From assembly GCF_036378875.1 (NCBI RefSeq), contig NZ_DASUVO010000128.1:1-64000 (forward strand): a DNA stretch of 64,000 bases, in the 5' to 3' direction. Every line of letters starts with the position of its first letter. Position 1 is the first letter of the stretch. Under the pieces are notes generated by a model. It saw only the letters and a program-made list of their open reading frames with translations. It did no database searches and was not told the origin of the DNA. Shown here piece after piece: positions 51,354-59,899 of this stretch. Source of the stretch: Actinophytocola sp036378875. GTDB lineage: Bacteria > Actinomycetota > Actinomycetes > Mycobacteriales > Pseudonocardiaceae. The position numbers and the translations under genes were made by a program.

Positions 51354-52309
51354 AACGGCGGCTTGATCAGCTCGATCGCGAACCTCTGCTCGGCGGCGTC
51401 GGAACAGGGGCTCTGGACGACCTCCGCGCCGGCTTCGTCCACCGGTGCGCGCAGGCCAAGGCACCGGTAGTTGACCGTCGGCTGGAGACGGAAGTGCTCG
51501 CCGTCCTGTTCGAGCCGGAACTGCTCGGTCAGGTCGCCGTCGGCGCACTTGTCGCGGGGCTCGAGCATGTCCTGGCCGACCCCGTCGAGCATCACCGCGA
51601 GGCAGCCGACCCCGAACTCCGGGTGGTGCCACTGGATCTGCACGACGTTCTCGGCCACCGGTTCGAGGTAGACGAGGGGGAACGGAACCTCCTCGCAGGG
51701 CATCTGCGCGGCGATCTCCGTGTCGTACCGGTCAGTCCGGTCGTAGCCCTGGCTCAGGCACAGGTCGGGCGAGCCGGCGGGGTGGATCCGCGCCCAGCTG
51801 CCCACGACCGGCATGTCGAGGCCGCCGACCGGCTTCGCGGGCAGCTCCACGTACTTCGGTTCCTGCGTTGCCGACCCCTCGGAGCCGGACAGCGCGCCGA
51901 TGCCGAGCGTCGCCGCGACCCCGACCGCCGCTCCGATGGCCGCGATGGCGGCCACCCGTGCCAAACCGTGCCACCGTGGTCGCGAGGGTGGCGGCTCCTC
52001 CTCGGGTTGCGTGGGGTCGGCCATCGCGATGCGCGTGCGTACCTCGAGCCACGTGCGCACCTCGTCGTCGCCGAGGCCGCACGCGCGGGTGAACGCGTCG
52101 ACGAACCGTTCACGCGGCAGCGTCGCCCGGCCAAGAGTCGTCGCGATGGTGCTGGCCGGGAGCGCGTCCCGGTACGTCGCCGCCTTGCCCTCCATCTGGC
52201 GGTAGGTCAACCCGGACCACGTTCGCAACGCGCGGAGCTTCGCGATGAACTCGGCCGGAGTGCTGGCATTCGTCGGATCCGGCGCCTCGCCTGAACTCCC
52301 CACCGGCAC
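51350..52309 (-). CDS. helix-turn-helix protein with membrane helix and extracellular lectin-like domain
   Basis: 319 residues. An N-terminal XRE-like HTH region (E-F-I-A-K-L-R-A-L-R-T-W-S-G-L-T-Y-R-Q-M-E, about 20-40) is followed by helices, a proline-rich linker, one membrane span at about 117-140, and an extracytoplasmic domain with six or more cysteines. The Q-x-W-like repeats (L-C-L-S-Q-G-Y, R-C-L-G-L-R) suggest a ricin-type beta-trefoil. This layout (cytoplasmic HTH, outside carbohydrate-binding domain) recurs in actinobacteria and may be a one-component envelope sensor. Targets unknown. Confidence 0.82.
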   Translation of the reverse strand: MPVGSSGEAPDPTNASTPAEFIAKLRALRTWSGLTYRQMEGKAATYRDALPASTIATTLGRATLPRERFVDAFTRACGLGDDEVRTWLEVRTRIAMADPTQPEEEPPPSRPRWHGLARVAAIAAIGAAVGVAATLGIGALSGSEGSATQEPKYVELPAKPVGGLDMPVVGSWARIHPAGSPDLCLSQGYDRTDRYDTEIAAQMPCEEVPFPLVYLEPVAENVVQIQWHHPEFGVGCLAVMLDGVGQDMLEPRDKCADGDLTEQFRLEQDGEHFRLQPTVNYRCLGLRAPVDEAGAEVVQSPCSDAAEQRFAIELIKPPF

Positions 52310-52461
52310 AGCATGTCAGTGATCGGATCACCGGCCAACCAGGTGTTCGACCGCCGGCGGAACGCCCCAGGCCGCGTTCCGAACACGTCCGAACAGGCAA
52401 TTCGCTTGCCGCCGCGGCACGCCGCCGGTCACGCTGCGTTCGTGGGGAATCCCACAACGGC

Positions 52462-52515
52462 TGGGGGAGCCGGAGGCTCGTGCGCGTCCGCCCGAGCCTC
52501 CGGTTGGGGGAGCCT
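52462..52515. repeat. palindromic repeat upstream of deoC
   Basis: An 11-bp perfect inverted repeat CCGGAGGCTCG (52470-52480) pairs with CGAGCCTCCGG (52493-52503). It is flanked by direct copies of TGGGGGAGCC (52462 and about 52505). It lies about 30 nt upstream of the deoC -10, in the 234-nt divergent region between 52310 and 52543, where I see no gene. Confidence 0.75.
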
Positions 52516-52530
52516 GTCAGTGGGGCGGCC

Positions 52531-52536
52531 TAGACT
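52531..52536 (+). promoter_or_regulatory. -10 box TAGACT for a leaderless deoC transcript
   Basis: TAGACT ends 7 nt before the deoC ATG and no SD intervenes. It is the same hexamer as in the xylB promoter. Confidence 0.65.
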
Positions 52537-52543
52537 CGGGCGC

Positions 52544-53512
52544 ATGGCAGCACCTCAGGTGGCGAGTGCCGGGCTACCGCCCGCGCTGGCCGACGCGACC
52601 AGGGACGAGACGTCCCTGCGCCGGTTCCTCCACGGTCTTCCCGGTGTCGACCAGGTGGGCGTCGAGCAGCGCGCGGCCGGCCTGGCCACGCGCAGCATCA
52701 AGAAGGCGTCGAAGCTCTGGGCCATCGACACGGCGATCAGCATGGTCGACCTGACCACGCTCGAAGGCGCGGACACCACCGGAAAGGTCCGCTCGCTCTG
52801 CGCCAAGGCCCGCCGGCCCGACCCGGAACGGCCGGACGTGCCCAAGGTCGCCGCGGTGTGTGTCTACCCGGACATGGTGGAGACGGCCGCGAAGGAGCTG
52901 CAGGGCACGGGCGTCGACGTCGCCAGTGTGGCGACTGCCTTCCCGAGCGGCCGGTCCTCGTTACGGATCAAGATCGCCGACACCGAGCTGGCCGTCGAGA
53001 GCGGCGCCACCGAGGTGGACATGGTCATCGACCGAGGGGCGTTCCTGTCCGGGCAGTACGGCAAGGTGTTCGACGAGATCGTCACGATCAAGCAGGCCAG
53101 CGGCAACGCCCACCTCAAGGTGATCCTGGAGACCGGCGAGCTCACCACCTACGACAACGTGCGCCGTGCCTCCTGGCTCGCGCTGCTGGCCGGTGGCGAC
53201 TTCATCAAGACCTCCACGGGCAAGGTGAGCCCGGCCGCCACGCTGCCCGTCACCCACGTCATGCTGCAGGCCGTCCGCGACTGGCACACCGAGACCGGTG
53301 AGCTCCGCGGCGTCAAGCCGGCCGGCGGCATCCGCAACACCAAGGACGCCATCCGCTACCTGGTCGCCGTCCACGAGGTCGCCGGCGAGGACTGGCTGTC
53401 CCCGAAGCTCTTCCGCTTCGGCGCGTCCAGCCTGCTCAACGACCTGCTCATGCAGCGACGCGCCCAGCTCGAAGGCCACTACAGCGGCCCTGACTACGTG
53501 ACGGTGGATTAG
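52544..53512 (+). CDS. deoC: deoxyribose-phosphate aldolase
   Basis: 322 residues from ATG 52544, directly after a TAGACT box. Cleaves 2-deoxyribose-5-phosphate to acetaldehyde and glyceraldehyde-3-phosphate. Class I aldolase signatures: V-D-L-T-T-L-E near 68, V-C-V-Y-P near 107, E-V-D-M-V-I near 164, L-K-V-I-L-E-T near 191, the Schiff-base Lys in F-I-K-T-S-T-G-K near 221, and G-V-K-P-A-G-G-I-R near 250. This long form of about 320 residues is the eukaryote-like/actinobacterial type. Two aldehyde dehydrogenases follow immediately, fitting disposal of the aldehydes. Confidence 0.95.
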   Translation: MAAPQVASAGLPPALADATRDETSLRRFLHGLPGVDQVGVEQRAAGLATRSIKKASKLWAIDTAISMVDLTTLEGADTTGKVRSLCAKARRPDPERPDVPKVAAVCVYPDMVETAAKELQGTGVDVASVATAFPSGRSSLRIKIADTELAVESGATEVDMVIDRGAFLSGQYGKVFDEIVTIKQASGNAHLKVILETGELTTYDNVRRASWLALLAGGDFIKTSTGKVSPAATLPVTHVMLQAVRDWHTETGELRGVKPAGGIRNTKDAIRYLVAVHEVAGEDWLSPKLFRFGASSLLNDLLMQRRAQLEGHYSGPDYVTVD

Positions 53513-53514
53513 AC

Positions 53515-54942
53515 ATGTGGGAGTACGCACCAGCACCCGAGTCACGGGACATCGCGAACCTGCGGCCCAGCTACCGGATGTTCGTCGACGGCGAGTTCGT
53601 CGACGGCGGCGGTGAGCCGCTGAAGACCGTCAACCCGGCCACGGAGGAGGTGCTGGCCGAGGTCGGCACGGCCGACAAGAACGACGTCGACCGCGCGGTC
53701 AAGGCGGCGCGCCGCGCGTACGAACGCGTGTGGGGCCGCATGCCGGGCGCCGAGCGGGCCAAGTACATCTACCGGATCGCGCGCATGATCGCCGAGCGGG
53801 CCCGCGAGCTGGCCGTGCTGGAGACGCTCGACAACGGCAAGCCCATCAAGGAGTCCCGCGACGTCGACGTGCCGACCGCCTCGGCGCACTTCTTCTACCA
53901 CGCGGGCTGGGCCGACAAGCTCTCCTACGCGGGCCTCGGTCCCGACCCGAGGCCGCTCGGCGTGGCCGGGCAGGTCATTCCGTGGAACTTCCCGCTGCTG
54001 ATGGCCGCGTGGAAGATCGCACCGGCGTTGGCCTGCGGCAACACGGTCGTGCTCAAGCCGGCCGAGACCACGCCGCTCACCGCGCTCGTCCTCGCCGAGA
54101 TCATCCAGCAGGCCGAGCTGCCGCCGGGCGTGGTCAACATCCTGCCCGGCGCCGGCGACGTGGGGGCCGAGCTGGTCAGCAACACCGGCGTCGACAAGGT
54201 CGCGTTCACCGGCTCCACGGAGGTCGGCAAGCTCATCCAGCGCTCGCTCGCCGGTCGTGGCAAGAAGGTCACGCTCGAGCTGGGTGGCAAGGCGGCCAAC
54301 GTCGTGTTCGACGACGCCCCGCTCGACCAGGCCGTCGAGGGCATCGTCAACGGCATCTTCTTCAACCAGGGCCACGTGTGCTGCGCCGGTTCCCGCCTGC
54401 TGGTCCAGGAGTCGGTCGCCGACGAGCTGCTCGACAAGCTGCGCGCCCGTGTCTCGACGCTGCGGGTCGGCGACCCGCTCGACAAGAACACCGACGTCGG
54501 CGCCATCAACTCCCGCGACCAGCTCGACAAGATCACCTCGCTGGTCGAGTCGGGTGAGGCGGAGGGCGCCGAGAAGTGGGTGAGCCCGTGTTCGTTGCCG
54601 GACAAGGGTTTCTACTTCGCGCCGACCGTGTTCTCCGGCGTCAGCCAGGCCATGCGGATCGCGCGGGAGGAGATCTTCGGGCCGGTGCTGTCGGTACTGA
54701 CGTTCCGCACCCCGGACGAGGCCGTCGCCAAGGCCAACAACACCCCGTACGGTCTCTCGGCCGGTGTCTGGACCGAGAAGGGCTCGCGCATTCTCTGGAT
54801 GGCGAACAAGCTCCGCGCCGGCGTGGTGTGGGCCAACACGTTCAACCGGTTCGACCCGACCGCGCCGTTCGGCGGCTACCAGGAGTCCGGGTTCGGTCGC
54901 GAGGGCGGCCGCGCGGGGCTGGAGGCATACCTCGATGTCTGA
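53515..54942 (+). CDS. aldehyde dehydrogenase (full length)
   Basis: 475 residues, ALDH superfamily, NAD(P)-dependent. Cofactor-binding P-W-N-F-P-L near 155, K-P-A-E-T-T-P near 181, T-G-S-T-E-V-G near 228, catalytic Glu in L-E-L-G-G-K near 258, and catalytic Cys near 290 in H-V-C-C-A-G. ATG 53515 is 2 nt after the deoC stop. Its stop overlaps the next gene by 8 nt. It likely oxidises acetaldehyde from the DeoC reaction; acylating CoA activity is not indicated. Confidence 0.94.
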   Translation: MWEYAPAPESRDIANLRPSYRMFVDGEFVDGGGEPLKTVNPATEEVLAEVGTADKNDVDRAVKAARRAYERVWGRMPGAERAKYIYRIARMIAERARELAVLETLDNGKPIKESRDVDVPTASAHFFYHAGWADKLSYAGLGPDPRPLGVAGQVIPWNFPLLMAAWKIAPALACGNTVVLKPAETTPLTALVLAEIIQQAELPPGVVNILPGAGDVGAELVSNTGVDKVAFTGSTEVGKLIQRSLAGRGKKVTLELGGKAANVVFDDAPLDQAVEGIVNGIFFNQGHVCCAGSRLLVQESVADELLDKLRARVSTLRVGDPLDKNTDVGAINSRDQLDKITSLVESGEAEGAEKWVSPCSLPDKGFYFAPTVFSGVSQAMRIAREEIFGPVLSVLTFRTPDEAVAKANNTPYGLSAGVWTEKGSRILWMANKLRAGVVWANTFNRFDPTAPFGGYQESGFGREGGRAGLEAYLDV

Positions 54943-55801
54943 CCGTCTTTCCGTCGCCAAGACGTACAAGCTCTACATCGGCGGCGCGTTCCCGCGTTCC
55001 GAGTCGGGCCGCTCCTACCCCGTGCGGGACGGCAAGGGCACGTTCCTCGCCAACGCCGCGCAGGGGTCCAGAAAGGACGTTCGCGAGGCGGTTGTGGCCG
55101 CCCGCAAGGCTTTCGGTGGCTGGTCCGGCGCCACGGCCTACAACCGGGGTCAGGTGCTGTACCGGGTGGCCGAGCTGCTGGAGGGCCGGCGCGAGCAGTT
55201 CGTCGCCGAGGTCGCGGCGAGCGAGGGCGTCGCGGCACGCAAGGCGCAGTCCACTGTGGACGCCGCGATCGACAGGTGGGTCTGGTACGCGGGCTGGGCG
55301 GACAAGGTCGCCTCGGTGCTCGGCGCCTCGAACCCGGTCGCCGGGCCGTACTTCTCCTTCTCGGTGCCCGAGCCGACCGGTGTGGTCGGGGTGCTCGCCC
55401 CGCAGTCGTCCTCGTTGCTGGGCCTGGTGAGCGTGGTGGCTCCGGTGATCGCGACCGGCAACACGGCCGTCGTGGTCGCCGCGCAGGACCGGCCGCTGCC
55501 CGCGATCACGCTGTCGGAGGTGCTCGCGACGTCCGACGTGCCGGGCGGCGTGGTCAACGTGATCACGGGCCGGACCGCCGAGTTGGCCCCGTGGCTGGCC
55601 TCGCACGCCGACGTCAACGCGCTCGACCTCACCGGCGCGCCGGAGTCGATGCGTGCCGAGTTGGAGGGCGCGGCGGCCGACACCGTCAAGCGGGTCCTGC
55701 GTGCGCGAGCCACGGAGCCGGACTGGACCACCCAGCCGGACGTGTCGCGTCTCCGCGCGTTCCTGGAGACCAAGACCGTGTGGCACCCGATGGGGGTCTG
55801 A
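54935..55801 (+). CDS. truncated aldehyde dehydrogenase-like protein lacking the catalytic domain
   Basis: 288 residues, about 60% of a standard ALDH. It aligns with the N-terminal cofactor-binding half (Y-K-L-Y-I-G-G-A-F, W-Y-A-G-W-A-D-K, E-P-T-G-V-V-G-V-L-A-P, T-G-N-T-A-V-V-V) and ends after L-T-G-A-P. There is no catalytic Cys, and N-F-P is replaced by Q-S-S-S. The frame is clean, with a normal start overlapping the previous gene and no sign of recent decay, so it is probably a regulatory or structural partner of the full-length enzyme rather than a pseudogene. Confidence 0.85.
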   Translation: MSDRLSVAKTYKLYIGGAFPRSESGRSYPVRDGKGTFLANAAQGSRKDVREAVVAARKAFGGWSGATAYNRGQVLYRVAELLEGRREQFVAEVAASEGVAARKAQSTVDAAIDRWVWYAGWADKVASVLGASNPVAGPYFSFSVPEPTGVVGVLAPQSSSLLGLVSVVAPVIATGNTAVVVAAQDRPLPAITLSEVLATSDVPGGVVNVITGRTAELAPWLASHADVNALDLTGAPESMRAELEGAAADTVKRVLRARATEPDWTTQPDVSRLRAFLETKTVWHPMGV

Positions 55802-55837
55802 CAACCGATTTCGCACACGTGGCGTAGTGGTATGGCC

Positions 55838-55843
55838 TACTCT
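55838..55843 (+). promoter_or_regulatory. -10 box TACTCT upstream of the type VII-like pair
   Basis: TACTCT followed by a strong SD AGGAGGGG (55856-55863) and ATG 55869. This is a leadered promoter, which marks the start of a new operon after the aldehyde dehydrogenases. Confidence 0.5.
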
Positions 55844-55868
55844 TTGCACTGAAGCAGGAGGGGCGCTG

Positions 55869-56228
55869 ATGACTGACCACAACGAGCCGCTGCCACCACC
55901 GCCACCTGGCTACGACGCCAACGAGGACGCGTTCGCGAGCTTCACCCGGGGGTTCCGGCCGCTCGCCGACGACCTGGACACGGTGACACGCAACAACCTC
56001 GCGGCGCACACGTCGCTGAACGGCAACGCGTTCTCCCGGGTCGGCGACGAGGTGGGGTTGTCCGCCGCGATCCGCAACGCGACGCAGCGACAGGTCGACC
56101 GGGTAGACGGGCTCGCCACCAACACGAACGCGATGACCGACGCGGTCGCCCAGACGTGGACGAACTACGAGTCGATCGAGGACGAGCACGACCGCCGCAT
56201 GCGCAAGGCGATCGGTGACATCCTATGA
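55869..56228 (+). CDS. WXG100/EspC-like small helical protein, probable type VII secretion substrate
   Basis: 119 residues from ATG 55869 with SD AGGAGGGG. After a proline-rich N-terminus (L-P-P-P-P-P-G-Y), two long helices flank a turn. A C-terminal Y-E-S-I-E fits the Y-x-x-x-D/E general type VII export signal, and W-T-N near 101 replaces the usual W-x-G. There is no Sec signal. The 4-nt overlap with the NlpC/P60 gene suggests a co-exported heterodimer. The ESX machinery is not in this window. Confidence 0.7.
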   Translation: MTDHNEPLPPPPPGYDANEDAFASFTRGFRPLADDLDTVTRNNLAAHTSLNGNAFSRVGDEVGLSAAIRNATQRQVDRVDGLATNTNAMTDAVAQTWTNYESIEDEHDRRMRKAIGDIL

Positions 56229-57337
56229 CTGAGGCCCTTGTTACGCCGCTCATCCAGCCGGCCGCTGACGCGCAGCGCCAACTCGCCACCGACGACGGCG
56301 CGATCGACAGTGTCGGCCAGGCGCACGGCAACCTCCAGACCGCGCTGTACTCCTACGATTCGGACGCGAACGCGCAGACCCGCACCCTGCAGTACGGCTG
56401 GGCCGGCGGCTCGGCGGACCGCCAGGCCGCCGACGTGCGGACGATGACCACCACCGCCAAGGACATCGGCGAGTACAGCGCCGAGGTCCAGGCCGCGGTA
56501 CGGGACGCGGCCGGCATCCTCAAGGTCGGCCAGAACGCCAACCAGCAGCTCATCGACAACTTCATGGACAAGGCGGCCGAACTGCTGTCGGCCGCGTCCG
56601 CGCTGCGGGCCGCCGGTGACCACCCCGGCGCCCAGGCCAAGATCTCCGAGCTGATCCGGCTGGGCGCACAGGTCAGCGGGGAGAGCAGCACCAACCTCGA
56701 AGCCGTGATGGCACAGCTGACCGGTGTCGTCGACAAGCTCAACGGCAGCGGCGCCACCACCCCGTCCAGCGCCGAGAGTGGCCCCGCCGCCCAGCCGCCG
56801 GCCGCCTACAACTCCGGTGGCGGCACCGGCGGCGGTGGCGGAGGAGGCGGCGGTGGGGGCGGCGGCTTCAGCGGTGGCGGTGGCGGCGGTGTCGCCACCA
56901 AGAAGCGCCTGCCGGTCGCGATCCCGCCGCAGCCGGGTACCGGTGTCGCGGTGAACCTGCCGGACGGCAGCACAGTCATGGCCCCCAACGAGACCGCGGC
57001 CAAGGCGGTCCGCGCGGCGCTTGGCCAGCTCGGCGTGCCGTACGTATGGGGCGGCACCGCACCCGGCGTCGGCCTGGACTGCAGCGGCCTGACCCAGTTC
57101 GCCTACGGCGAGGGCGGACTGGACATCCCACGCACGTCCCGCGAACAGGACATCGGCGCCGAAGTCCCGTCAGCCGACCAACTCCTACCGGGTGACCTGG
57201 TCTGCTGGGAGGGCCATGTCGCCATGTACATCGGCGAAGGCCAGATCGTCGAGGCCGGCGACCCGGTACAGGTGAACCCACTCCGCACGACGAACTCGGG
57301 CATGCCGTTCGTGGGCTTCTACCGCCCGACGGGCTAA
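56225..57337 (+). CDS. NlpC/P60 (C40) peptidoglycan endopeptidase with helical N-terminus and polyglycine linker
   Basis: 370 residues, no Sec signal. Residues 1 to about 170 are helical and WXG-partner-like (A-D-A-Q-R-Q-L, Q-Y-G-W-A-G-G-S-A-D-R). A glycine-rich linker lies at about 197-222. The C-terminal NlpC/P60 domain (about 255-370) has catalytic Cys near 286 in G-L-D-C-S-G-L, His near 330 in W-E-G-H-V-A-M-Y, and the preceding Y-V-W-G-G. Together with the preceding gene it looks like a type VII-exported cell-wall hydrolase that cleaves stem peptides. Confidence 0.86.
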   Translation: MTEALVTPLIQPAADAQRQLATDDGAIDSVGQAHGNLQTALYSYDSDANAQTRTLQYGWAGGSADRQAADVRTMTTTAKDIGEYSAEVQAAVRDAAGILKVGQNANQQLIDNFMDKAAELLSAASALRAAGDHPGAQAKISELIRLGAQVSGESSTNLEAVMAQLTGVVDKLNGSGATTPSSAESGPAAQPPAAYNSGGGTGGGGGGGGGGGGGFSGGGGGGVATKKRLPVAIPPQPGTGVAVNLPDGSTVMAPNETAAKAVRAALGQLGVPYVWGGTAPGVGLDCSGLTQFAYGEGGLDIPRTSREQDIGAEVPSADQLLPGDLVCWEGHVAMYIGEGQIVEAGDPVQVNPLRTTNSGMPFVGFYRPTG

Positions 57338-57482
57338 CGCGCGAGTCGCGCGTTCGGCCCCGGCGAGTCTCGCGTTCAGCACCCCCGAGTTACGTTTTCA
57401 GGTACGCCCCGGTGTCCCCGAAACGAAACTCGCAGGGGCCGACAGCGCGACTCGCGGGGGCCGAAGACGAGACTCGCGGAGC
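57338..57482. repeat. dispersed palindromic element, copy 1
   Basis: About 145 bp of imperfectly palindromic sequence rich in GACTCGCG/CGAGTCTCGCG units, with a core CCCCCGAGTTACGTTTTCAG. It matches a second copy at 62575-62727 over its whole length. It starts directly at the end of the NlpC/P60 gene. The rest of the 283-nt gap (to 57620) contains only a probable promoter (TTATCC) and the SD AGGAGGGG of the next gene. Confidence 0.85.
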
Positions 57483-57620
57483 CTGCCGTCGCTCACCGAC
57501 CCCGAGACGGTCGCGGGACTTGCGTGAATGGGATGCCGTTAAGCCGAACCTGTTGGCGGGATAGCGCGAGTGTCGGACCTTTCGGGCACACTTATCCCGT
57601 AACGGGGATCAGGAGGGGTC

Positions 57621-58028
57621 GTGGAGATCGACATCGACCGCGAGATGGCTGTGGTGGACCGCAAGGTCGCGCAGGCCGACGCTCAGGCGCAGGCGCAGAT
57701 CGCGCGCGGCGGGCGGATCAGCGGGCAGGCGAGCTCGCCGGACGGCGGTATCCAGGTCGTGGTGGCGCCGGGCGGTTTACTGACCGGGCTGACGCTGTCG
57801 CCCGCCGCCGTGTCGGTGGACATGGAGACGCTGGCACGCAACATCATGTCGCTCGCCGACCGCGCGACCCGCCGCGCCGGCAGCAACATGCACAAGGCGC
57901 TGGCGCCCGTGCTCGGTGAACGCGGCGAGAAACATCTGGAATCCCTTGGTTACGTGCCGGTGGACGACGAGGACGCCGCCGAGGTCGACTTCTCCGACCC
58001 GCTCAAGCACATCGGGGGCCGCAGATGA
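57621..58028 (+). CDS. YbaB/EbfC family protein 1
   Basis: 135 residues from GTG 57621, 4 nt after AGGAGGGG. The YbaB-like core (G-G-I-Q-V-V-V-A-P-G-G, L-T-G-L-T-L-S-P, then a helix) is preceded by a long helix with A-Q-A-D-A-Q-A-Q-A-Q-I. YbaB proteins are dimeric nucleoid-associated DNA-binding proteins; variants with an extra basic or acidic tail, as in D-D-E-D-A-A-E-V-D here, are common beside type VII-like genes in actinobacteria. It is coupled to the next YbaB-like gene by ATGA. Confidence 0.78.
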   Translation: MEIDIDREMAVVDRKVAQADAQAQAQIARGGRISGQASSPDGGIQVVVAPGGLLTGLTLSPAAVSVDMETLARNIMSLADRATRRAGSNMHKALAPVLGERGEKHLESLGYVPVDDEDAAEVDFSDPLKHIGGRR

Positions 58029-58504
58029 TCGAGCGGGAGCCGATCAACCGCACCACCAAGCAGATGATCGAGGACGGCCGCGCGCGCCAGGAAGCACTGT
58101 CCAAAGTGGACGATATTCTGGCGAAGGTGAAGGGCACGGCCCACGACCGCAACGGCACCGTCGAGGTGACCGTCGACGGCCGGGGCAAGCTGCTGAACCT
58201 CTGGCTGGCGCCCGAGGCCGCACGATACGGGCCCGACGGGCTCGCCGAGCTGATCGTGAAGGTGGCCGCGGTCGCCATGGACGACGCGACACAGGCCGGC
58301 TACAACAAGGTCGCCCTACTGCTTGGTGACAACCTCACCTACGCGCTGGAGCAGCTGTCCGGCCGCGCGGCACCCGCCCGGCGCACCGAAGATGGCGGTA
58401 TCACCGCCGAGGAGTTCCAGGCCCGCCGGGACCAGCGTGCGGGTGTCAGGACCGAGGATGACCTCGACTCGTTCGACCCAGCTTCGCTACGGTCCGACCG
58501 GTGA
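58025..58504 (+). CDS. YbaB/EbfC family protein 2
   Basis: 159 residues overlapping its partner by 4 nt. A helical N-terminus (Q-M-I-E-D-G-R-A-R-Q-E-A-L) is followed by the beta hairpin N-G-T-V-E-V-T-V-D-G-R-G-K-L-L-N-L-W-L (about 43-61) typical of YbaB, a helix, and an extended acidic C-terminus (D-D-L-D-S-F-D-P). It probably heterodimerises with the preceding protein. Regulation and DNA target unknown. Confidence 0.78.
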   Translation: MIEREPINRTTKQMIEDGRARQEALSKVDDILAKVKGTAHDRNGTVEVTVDGRGKLLNLWLAPEAARYGPDGLAELIVKVAAVAMDDATQAGYNKVALLLGDNLTYALEQLSGRAAPARRTEDGGITAEEFQARRDQRAGVRTEDDLDSFDPASLRSDR

Positions 58505-58583
58505 TCCACCATCAGGACGCCACCCCGTAGGCTTCCACCGGTTTCTGAGTGCAGCACGGATTGCCTGACCTGGAGGTCCAGCA

Positions 58584-59897
58584 ATGTCCCAGGACATCGT
58601 CTCGATCGAGCTCGGCCTGCCCCAGGGCGATGTCGTCACGCTGTGGGCGCCGCGCTGGCGTGAGGACGGGGAGGAGTGGGAGGCGTTCCTCGGTCACGAG
58701 GACGACCTGTTCGCGTTCCCGGACGCCGCTCACCTGGCCGCCTTCGTCCGCACGGTCGATGAGCACGACCTCGCCGACCACCCGGCGTGGGACGTCGTGC
58801 CGCAGCTGTCGGTGCCCGAGCTGCTACCGGACGAGGCCCACACGTACGACCTGGTCGGCGTGCCCGAGCTGGCCGCCGAGGAACCGGACACGTGGACCAT
58901 CGGTGAGCTGGCCGACATCATCGCGATCGTCCGCTCGCTGGCCGACGTGTGCGAGCTGGACGAGGTGCACGAGGTGCTGAACTCGGCGGCCGGGTTCTCG
59001 GCGCTGGAGCAGGGCACGTTCCCGTTCACCGGCCGCGAGGGCGAGAAGCTCTGGACCGACCTGGCGGAGACCATCGCCGAGCGGTGGGACGAGGTCCTGG
59101 ACGCAATCGACGACGTCGTGTTCACCCCGGAGGTCGACAAGGCGGTCCTCGACCAGACCACCGACGAGCTGGCCGAGTTCCAGGCGGAGTCCGCGGAGGC
59201 GGAGAGCGCCCTGGACACCGAGGACGCGGAGGACGCGGAAGAGTCCGAGGACGGCGAGGAGTCCACAAAGGACGACGCGGTCGACGAGGAAGACGAGTCG
59301 GACGAGGACGAGGAAGACGACGAGGAGGCCGAGCCGGAGCCGGTCGGCTTCTGGGCCGAGGTCGGCATCGACCCGATCAAGGTCATCACCGCCGAGGCGG
59401 AGTACTACACCCTCCGCTGCTACCTGGACGACGAGCCGATCTTCCTGGGCACCAAGGGGAAGATCACCGTCACGAAGTCCACGCGCGCCCTGGCCAAGCA
59501 CATCGCGCAGGCCGGCGCCGTGGACAACGACCTGGCCGAGGTGTCCACCTGGGAGGACGTGTCCGCCAAGGCCACGGACGGCAGCCTGGACATCGAGGTC
59601 GAGACGGACAACACCTACGTGCTCCATGGCCTGGCCGACGACATCGCCGAGGGCCCGGACGCGGTGGACCCGGTGCAGCTGGACCTGGCGGTCGAGCTGC
59701 TGAACGACGCGGCGGACTGGGCGGGCGACAAGAGCGTCTCGGAGGCACTGGCCCAGTCGGAAAGCCTGGGCTGGCTGGTCTCCTTCGTCCTGCGGCCGGA
59801 CCCGACCCGGCTGGCCCCGAGCCCGCCGTTCGACGCGGAGGTCGCGGCCTGGCGCACGCTGGTCGAGACGTTCGAGGAGCGCCTGGACGTGCAGTAG
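58584..59897 (+). CDS. acidic actinobacterial protein of unknown function (often labelled primosomal protein)
   Basis: 437 residues, very acidic. N-terminal domain about 1-195 (W-A-P-R-W-R-E-D-G-E-E-W; F-R-E-G-E-K-L-W-like blocks), then an Asp/Glu stretch at about 205-255, then a C-terminal domain beginning F-W-A-E-V-G-I-D-P-I-K-V (about 258). No enzymatic motif or membrane segment. Homologues are annotated primosomal protein in many actinobacteria, but I see no helicase, Zn-finger or PriA-like feature. SD GGAGG precedes ATG 58584. A perfect hairpin follows. Confidence 0.8.
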   Translation: MSQDIVSIELGLPQGDVVTLWAPRWREDGEEWEAFLGHEDDLFAFPDAAHLAAFVRTVDEHDLADHPAWDVVPQLSVPELLPDEAHTYDLVGVPELAAEEPDTWTIGELADIIAIVRSLADVCELDEVHEVLNSAAGFSALEQGTFPFTGREGEKLWTDLAETIAERWDEVLDAIDDVVFTPEVDKAVLDQTTDELAEFQAESAEAESALDTEDAEDAEESEDGEESTKDDAVDEEDESDEDEEDDEEAEPEPVGFWAEVGIDPIKVITAEAEYYTLRCYLDDEPIFLGTKGKITVTKSTRALAKHIAQAGAVDNDLAEVSTWEDVSAKATDGSLDIEVETDNTYVLHGLADDIAEGPDAVDPVQLDLAVELLNDAADWAGDKSVSEALAQSESLGWLVSFVLRPDPTRLAPSPPFDAEVAAWRTLVETFEERLDVQ

Positions 59898-59899
59898 CC

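Noticed and set aside
54935..55801. Pseudogene call for the short aldehyde dehydrogenase
   Set aside because: The frame is intact with an overlapping, well-formed start and a normal stop, and the truncation falls at a domain boundary. A functional short protein is the better reading, although decay cannot be fully excluded.
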